From NCBI GenBank assembly GCA_943704495.1, contig CALSCR010003670.1, forward strand, positions 1 to 28,005: a DNA stretch of 28,005 nucleotides. The letters run 5' to 3'. Of this stretch, positions 22,419 to 28,005 are shown piece by piece (positions within the stretch are counted from its first letter, which is position 1; each line of letters begins with the position of its first letter). The notes beneath the pieces are model-generated. The model saw only the letters and a list, made by a program, of their open reading frames with translations. It had not been told where the DNA came from and searched no databases. Made by a program: the position numbers and the translations under genes. This stretch comes from Pigoraptor chileana (taxonomy: Eukaryota; Opisthokonta; Filasterea).

Positions 22419-22647
22419 CCAATGGGAGCATCGCGCGGACGCGGCAGCCAATCAGAGCACACCCGGGTGATTGAAGACATCCAATGGCTGGCCCACGCTC
22501 ACGCCACCACGCTTATGCGCCACCTCTCCTATGCAGACACATGCACACACACACGCACACGAACGCACCAACACAGAACACAGGCAAGGGGAAACCGGCC
22601 GAGTCCTGTGAGTGAGAGTGCACCGCCCACGCACGCACCCAGCCAAT
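22419..22647 (-). promoter_or_regulatory. CCAAT-box cluster with SRE-like site upstream of HMG-CoA synthase
   Basis: Four CCAAT pentamers in the same orientation lie at 22419-22423, 22448-22452, 22481-22485 and 22643-22647, and an ATTGG lies at 22731. A TCACGCCAC, which fits the sterol regulatory element form TCACNCCAC, lies at 22499-22507, 13 bases from the third CCAAT. All are 264-490 bases upstream of the chosen HMG-CoA synthase start. In animals SREBP acts with NF-Y bound to CCAAT at sterol genes. Function here is inference from motifs and position. Confidence 0.45.
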
Positions 22648-22873
22648 GCAAGGTGGGCGAGTATACAGTCCTAGGTCCTGGCACAATTGGCAACTGAGCA
22701 ACACCTGAGCAATTGATCTGTATTTCCGCTATTGGACGACCAGCGGCGGACAGCGAAAGAGAGGACGCAAACGCCAACGCGGGACACACTGCAAACACTG
22801 CAAACACAACAACACGCGCGATGCGAAAACAAGAGAGAGAGCGGCGGGCAGACCGGAAGCATTCACACGCTCT
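22648..22873. other. Remainder of spacer between HMG-CoA synthase and the EB1 gene
   Basis: Together with the 22156-22418 flank and the CCAAT cluster this makes a 718-base gap. A CA/CG-rich simple tract lies at about 22540-22570. No coding sequence is recognised. Confidence 0.5.
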
Positions 22874-24565
22874 TTAAAATGTCTCGTCCTCCTGGGGAAT
22901 TTCAAACCCCTCCTGCAGCGAGAGTGGCATTAGAATATCAAGATGAGCACATGCATTTTAGAGCACCCAATGAAAAAGTAAAGAAGGGTATTGCCATGCA
23001 ACCCACCTCCGTGGCGTACAGAATCTTGAGGATGCTCTGGAGCGCGGGGCTATGGTCGCTCTCATGCTGTTGGCAGATGACCTCAATGTCTCGCAGCTTA
23101 TTGAAGTAGAAGTCGCGCTCCTTCTCGAGGCCGTCGACGGTCAGCTTGAGCTCAGTCACGCGTGCATTTGCGTCACCCCCAGCAGATGCCCTTGGCGCAC
23201 CACCAGAAATGTTGCCGTTGCTGCCACTGCCGCCCGTCGATCGCGTGGGTGCGACCTTGCGCGTAGGTGCTGCACGTGCGTGGGTGGGATGCATGGCGGG
23301 TTAAGGTGAGTCCACTGCGCCGATGGCCATTCCCCACCATCACGGCATGCGATAGCCGCAACAACGCCAATGCACAGGCACAACATGCAGCAGAGTGCCT
23401 CGAGACATGACAGTCAGTCGGCCCATCAGTTTTCCCCAAACACAAACACAGCTGTCGGCACACGCACCCTTAACAATGCCGGATTTTGGCGATGACGCCG
23501 TGGCCGGTGCCCGCGTAACACCTGCAGAGCCACCGCCACGGCGCTCGACGGGATCGTACTCCTGGCCGCCATAGTGCTGGTCAAAGAACTTTTTGAACCA
23601 TTGAAGAAACTCAAAGTTGTCCTGGAACTTTGCCTTGACAAGCTTGTCGACAGGGATAGTCTGCGTGGGTGTGGGTGTGCAAGAGTAAGCAGAGAAATAT
23701 CATGTGCATGTCCATGTAAGCTTGTCGACACACTAAGCGTTAAAAAAATACCTGGCTGCTTTCCCATAGGCCGAGAACAGATGGATACCAAATGATATCA
23801 GAGCCACACATTTGCATGCATGGCATGGCCCAAACATGGACATGCAGTACACCCAGAAGACACAGGAGCGGCATGCATGGCCACACACCTTGTCAATGCC
23901 CTTCTTGGCCAGAATGTCCTGGAGAACCTTGAAGTTGGCAATGTACTCATGCTCGAGCTTCGCATCAAACTTGACCCTCTTCAGCGGGGCGACGCCTGCA
24001 GTTGTTCATGCGAAACAAAGGGCATATATTGAGGACCGCATATCAGTGTGCGTGGGAGCAATGGAGTGCGTCGCGTGGCATGCAGACGGTCCTATCAAAT
24101 ACCACGGCACAGAACTACGGACACACAGCACAAATGCAATACAAGGAAGAAATGTGTGCTCATGCAATGTTCAGGCGACCGCATTAAGACGGGACCATCA
24201 TACTCACCAGGCCAGAGAACATCGCACAGCTGACAGTAGGCGGCCGCTGTTTAATGGACAAATGTCACAGAAATTTAATTCAGTGCGTATGTTCACATTC
24301 GCGTGAACGAATAGTCGCTCCACTCAAAAGATCTCGTCAATGGAAATTAAACAATGCAAAACTCTGAAATACAAACTGAATAAAGCGTTGTAGATGTGTA
24401 AAATTCCACAATGCCACGACACTCGTCTGGAAGATATCAGTCATTCGATGAGCAAAGCACGTGCACTTGCACACAAAGGCACGCACCCGACGCAAGCTGC
24501 TCGACCTTCTGGTAATTGAGCTGGAGGGTGTTGTTGACCCAGCTCAGCAGATCGTGGCGGCTCAT
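22874..24565 (-). CDS. MAPRE1: EB1-family microtubule plus-end-binding protein
   Basis: EB1 proteins track growing microtubule plus ends and recruit other tip proteins. Six exons (minus): 24565-24487, 24246-24208, 23995-23889, 23660-23468, 23269-23007, 22912-22874, giving 239 aa. The N-terminal calponin-homology domain (residues 1 to about 100) shows [52 protein letters not shown] and [17 protein letters not shown] basic Ser/Gly/Pro linker follows. The EB-homology coiled coil (from about residue 187) reads [20 protein letters not shown] and then [15 protein letters not shown]. The protein ends DETF, an acidic run with a terminal aromatic residue, comparable to the EEY/F tail that binds CAP-Gly domains. 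It lacks the dozen or so residues that precede the SRHD block in human EB1; the upstream frame has no nearby ATG. The symbol is the closest animal one; paralogue assignment is not possible. Confidence 0.95.
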
Positions 24566-25588
24566 TCTCGGTGGAAATAACTGAGTATTCTGTGTGCGTG
24601 TGCGTGTATATTTGTTGTCCGTTCAGAAAATGCAATAGACACGGTTAGCAGCCATATCATGGTAGAATGTGCGCATATACGCTTCAGAGACATCGCATAG
24701 GAAGGACATCAAAATAAGCAATAAATGCAGGTTTTGACGAGTATAATTAGTTGTCGTCCTCCTCTCTCACCTCAAACTATATGTGGGCAAAGAAACACGA
24801 TTACAAACAGCTTTATAGTGCTTTGAATCTGGGTGGCTTTCTGGTTCGTATCTTTATTGTAGCTCATTTCTTTCTTCTATAATCAATCGTAAAGAAAGAA
24901 AAGAGCATTGTGTGCATTTGCGTTGCTTGCGTGTGTGTGTGTGTGCGTGTGTGTGTGCGACTGGAATGTTTCAGGCGGTTGGTACCCGAGTGCTGTTGAT
25001 TGAAAACCAACAGCCAATTTTGCCCCAAAATGACAGACAGCCAATTCAATCACCCCCGAGTGAAATTGGCGCTCTTTTTTTTTGAAACAGTGATCACGTG
25101 ATGTGTTCACGTAAACTGCATGATCAGATGACAATGTACGACCTTTCAATGCCTTGGTTGGCGAATGGTAACTATGCTTAGTTTTCGCAAGCACTTCACA
25201 GCAACGCATGCTCTACATTCAAGGCCCCGGCACTCCAACGTTGAGAGCCGTATCGGCCACCAATCGCTAAGTTATCCAAAAAGAGAAAAGTCGGGTTGAA
25301 GCTGACAATTAAAAAGTGGTCATTTTTTGCGTGGGTTTGTATAGAAAACTGGTCAACTTTCTTTGGAAACTCGGTGCTATCAGTTGCCGCACTTCAGCGC
25401 AACGAGGTTTAAGTTTGCGCAGTTTTGTCTCCTCTTTGCAAGTACTGCAACGCAAATTGTTTTGGTATGTGCGCCGAGAAGCATTTTTGCAGTCCATCCT
25501 TATGTGTGAGTCGTTTGCATAATTTTGTTAGCGTGCAACAAGGCACTTCACGGAGCGACGCCACGGCACAAGCTACCCTCGCTGTACT
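24566..25588. other. Intergenic spacer upstream of the EB1 gene
   Basis: No gene is recognised in this kilobase. It holds a (GT)n/(GTGTGC) tract at about 24931-24958, two CCAAT boxes (25014-25018 and 25041-25045), a TCACGTGA palindrome at 25094-25101, and an AT-rich stretch from 25300 with scattered frames that look like nothing known. It must contain the EB1 promoter and the 3' untranslated region of the ARFGEF gene. Confidence 0.5.
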
Positions 25589-27829
25589 CTAGGACACGGG
25601 GCCAACGACATTGTACTGCGAGCCAACGCGCTTGAACACGTCTCGCAGGGCCGCGCGCACCTCGGGACGGAGCTCAAACACGAGAATGTCGCACAAGTAA
25701 GCGTAGATGGCGCCAATGTGCCTCGAAAACTGCACGCGGTGGGGGTGATAAAGTCAGAGGCAAGCAATCCGCAGTGTCCATATTATTGGTGGCAACGGCG
25801 GTCACACTCATTGGCAGGCGAACACACACACGCACGCACGCACACATACCCTGTCTTCGGGCAACTTGAGTGTCTCCTTCAGCAACAGCGTCAAAAGAGG
25901 CGTCCATATTTCCCGCTGTTTGTCCGATTGAAGCGTTGAAAAATACGAAAACACCTTGTCCGACACCCTGATTGTTCAAACAAAAAGACAGGGCGGAGAC
26001 GTCAGATCTCGCAACAACAAACAGCAAGGATCATGATTCAGACAAGAACAGCGCTAGTACACAAAACGAGTTAGGCACAAGCCCAACAACAACAACTCCA
26101 GAGAGATGCCAAATTCAAGAGGCACTATGCTCTACACTCCCGCAACAAAGTTGGAGGGAAATGTAGCCGATGGATTCCCCAAAAACGAGAGGCATGCACA
26201 CACGGCCCTCGGGTGCCAAGGAACAAACGATAGCGGAAGCTCAACCCACTCGAAAATGCGCCGTTCCACTTCGGACCACATGCCCTTGCGCCGGTCGTCG
26301 TCGTACACGCGAAAGAGGATACGGAAGGCACACACGAGGCTCGTCGTCTCCTGCTTGAGCAGATTCGGCATTTGCTTCATGAACCCTGCGCGACATGCAA
26401 ACAGCCCAAGCACGCGCATGAGTGATTGAGTATGAGCCACTAACCCATCCACACCATTGAAGCTCTGTTTGCTCTTTTGTTGCAAATGAGAGCGTAGGAG
26501 CCTCCGCCGTCCAGACAATTTACCGCAATTCATGCCCCCACCCACCAGCCTTCCATAGCGAAGTCCTGAGTTCTAAATTAGCATTGAATGCGCGCGCAAA
26601 GTCGTGCGCGTCTCGTAGACAGTCGAGAAACAGGAGCACGTGACCGTCGCTGAGGAGTCCGTACATGCCCTCGCGCGAGGGAAGCAGCGGATTGGAGGCC
26701 GCAGGAACCCCCGGCGTCTCCCCTTCCACGCCCTCTGCATCCGGCGCGCCCAGGACCATGTGCTGCACAGCCTGTATGAGCTCGAGTTGCACGACACACT
26801 TGATGATGATCGAGTGGAAGTCGGCCGTGTTGTCTGCGCAGTCACAACCACGTGGGCCGACGCAATCAGCCACCGCAGGCCCAACACAAGCCACACACGC
26901 ATTCCAATGGGCCGACAATTCATCCGCACACACAACGACAAACGGCGTACATACAGCAAGTGATCCACAGCCCCAACAGCACATATCATGCGTGTGTGGG
27001 TTGGCAGAACCCACCCTTTCTTCCCCGAGGCGCGTGGTCATCGTCGTGGCCATTGGCGCCGTGCTGGCCGTAAGTCATGAGGCCGTGGGGCACCGTCTTA
27101 TCAAACAGCTTGCGCACATACTGTACAGACATGTCCCACACCTCCGTCGTGAACTTGGTGCCATTACCGAGAACAAGAATCTGGAGGCAGTGGACGCCGC
27201 TCCGCGCCAACTGTTCGTTATCTACAGTGCGATGTGTGTGGGAAGGGCGCACGTGAGGAGGGCATGAAGGGGAGAAAAAGAACAGGAAATAAGAGAGCGT
27301 CGGGAAGAGACGAGAAAAGCAACAAGGAAGAGTGAGAGAGGGGAAATGCCATAACATTCAAGTAGTGCTTACCTTGTTGCACTGACCACAACAGACGGTC
27401 AAACACATCCGAGAGCAGAATCGGCTGCAATGTCTCGTAGTACATTGTGAAGACGTCGACGATTGCGTACAGCGCATTGTTGCAAGTCGTGTTCATCCAC
27501 TCGGTCTTCTACTCAGGCATGTGCACGCGCGAGTGTGTACGTGTGTGTGTGTGTATGTATGCATGCATGGAGGGGGCAGGATAAAGGCACATATCATTTA
27601 GAAATTGAGTCCATACCATTCTAAGCAAAAAGAACTGTCTCGCACACGGTCGTATGTGCGCATCGTGCACTAACAGACAAGGCACGTGCCCACACGCACC
27701 TCGTTCTGCTGCTCGGGCAGTTTGAGATCATCGAATATCCGGAATATAATGAGGAACAAATCGCGCCACCACTGCGACCGGAAGGATGCGCCATACAACT
27801 TCAGGCAGTCAAACATGACCGTCAGAGCC
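25589..27829 (-). CDS. ARFGEF1: ARFGEF / BIG-type ARF guanine nucleotide exchange factor, C-terminal part
   Basis: BIG proteins are large Sec7-domain exchange factors that activate class I ARFs at the trans-Golgi and endosomes. Only the C-terminal part is in the window. Seven exons (minus): 27829-27700, 27508-27373, 27221-27015, 26833-26546, 26385-26250, 25967-25850, 25729-25589. They give 384 aa ending in TAG. The Sec7 domain lies off the right edge. The regions after Sec7 (HDS3-HDS4) are clear: [19 protein letters not shown]-like [102 protein letters not shown] and a final [15 protein letters not shown]. Donor choice at 26250 restores a gap-free fit to the human protein. The first exon begins in phase 2, so more coding sequence lies upstream. 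The BIG1 versus BIG2 choice is not meaningful here. Confidence 0.94.
26054..26119 (+). repeat. Decayed core-repeat pair inside an ARFGEF intron
   Basis: AGTACACAAAACGAGTTAGG, then CACAAGCCCA, ACTCC, AGAGAGATG and AATTCAAG, follows the same order as 11416-11495 (AGTACTCAAAATGCCTTAGG, CATAAGCCCA, ACTCC, AG tract, ATGTAGGATTCAAG). The AG tract has shrunk to a few units. It lies in the intron between 26249 and 25968. Confidence 0.55.
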
Positions 27830-27933
27830 CTGCACATGCAAAACGGGGCTCCGTGTCATCAGTGCGCGACAGGTAAGGAAAGGAAAGGAAGGAATCCGAT
27901 GGCTGCACGTGGTACTCTTTGGATTACAACAGC

Positions 27934-27936
<3 letters not shown>

Positions 27937-28005
<69 letters not shown>
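27937..28005 (+). repeat. (GT)n microsatellite at the right edge
   Basis: An uninterrupted TG repeat of about 69 bases runs to the window end. On the coding strand of the ARFGEF gene it is (CA)n and lies within the intron upstream of the exon at 27829. Its full length is cut by the window edge. Confidence 0.95.

Overview
The window comes from a nuclear genome of an intron-dense, compact eukaryote, most likely unicellular and opisthokont-like. This placement rests on protein resemblance judged by eye. Coding exons are GC-rich and split by about 47 recognisable GT-AG introns, mostly 60-260 nt, with donors usually GTGAGT or GTGGGT. All three standard stop codons end genes. The proteins read very much like animal orthologues, for example a complete ATAD2-type AAA/bromodomain protein and a BIG-type ARF exchange factor. 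I cannot name the species.

Layout, left to right. An unrecognised cysteine-containing, charged-helix gene runs off the left edge (- strand, 117-1411). About 2.2 kb of non-coding DNA follows, with a degenerate array of a roughly 50-bp core repeat alternating with CT/AG microsatellite (2045-2890) and a probable NMD3 promoter. NMD3 (+, 3585-6302) converges on an ATAD2/Yta7-type gene (-, 6516-10801). A second array of the same core repeat lies at 11285-11611. Next come importin-5 (-, 11657-17153, 15 exons), a 1.5-kb divergent spacer, an ethanolaminephosphotransferase (EPT1/SELENOI type, +, 18680-20366), HMG-CoA synthase (-, 20620-22155), an EB1 microtubule plus-end protein (-, 22874-24565), and the C-terminal third of an ARFGEF/BIG protein (-, 25589-27829), which leaves the window on the right through a (GT)n-bearing intron.

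The genes are ordinary housekeeping functions: 60S export, chromatin AAA/bromodomain, nuclear import, phospholipid synthesis, mevalonate pathway, microtubules and Golgi ARF activation. They do not form an operon-like system. EPT1 and HMG-CoA synthase are convergent lipid-metabolism neighbours, which may be chance. Exon models were built by hand; reading phase is consistent across every junction, and the lengths of the complete genes fit their families.

The most unusual material is non-coding: the microsatellite-coupled core repeat, with near-identical copies in both orientations and decayed copies inside introns. Next are a stopless, multiple-of-three NMD3 intron with tandem in-frame acceptors, and a cluster of CCAAT boxes with an SRE-like site upstream of HMG-CoA synthase. 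I saw no virus-like or retroelement coding sequence, no tRNA or rRNA gene, and no CRISPR array.
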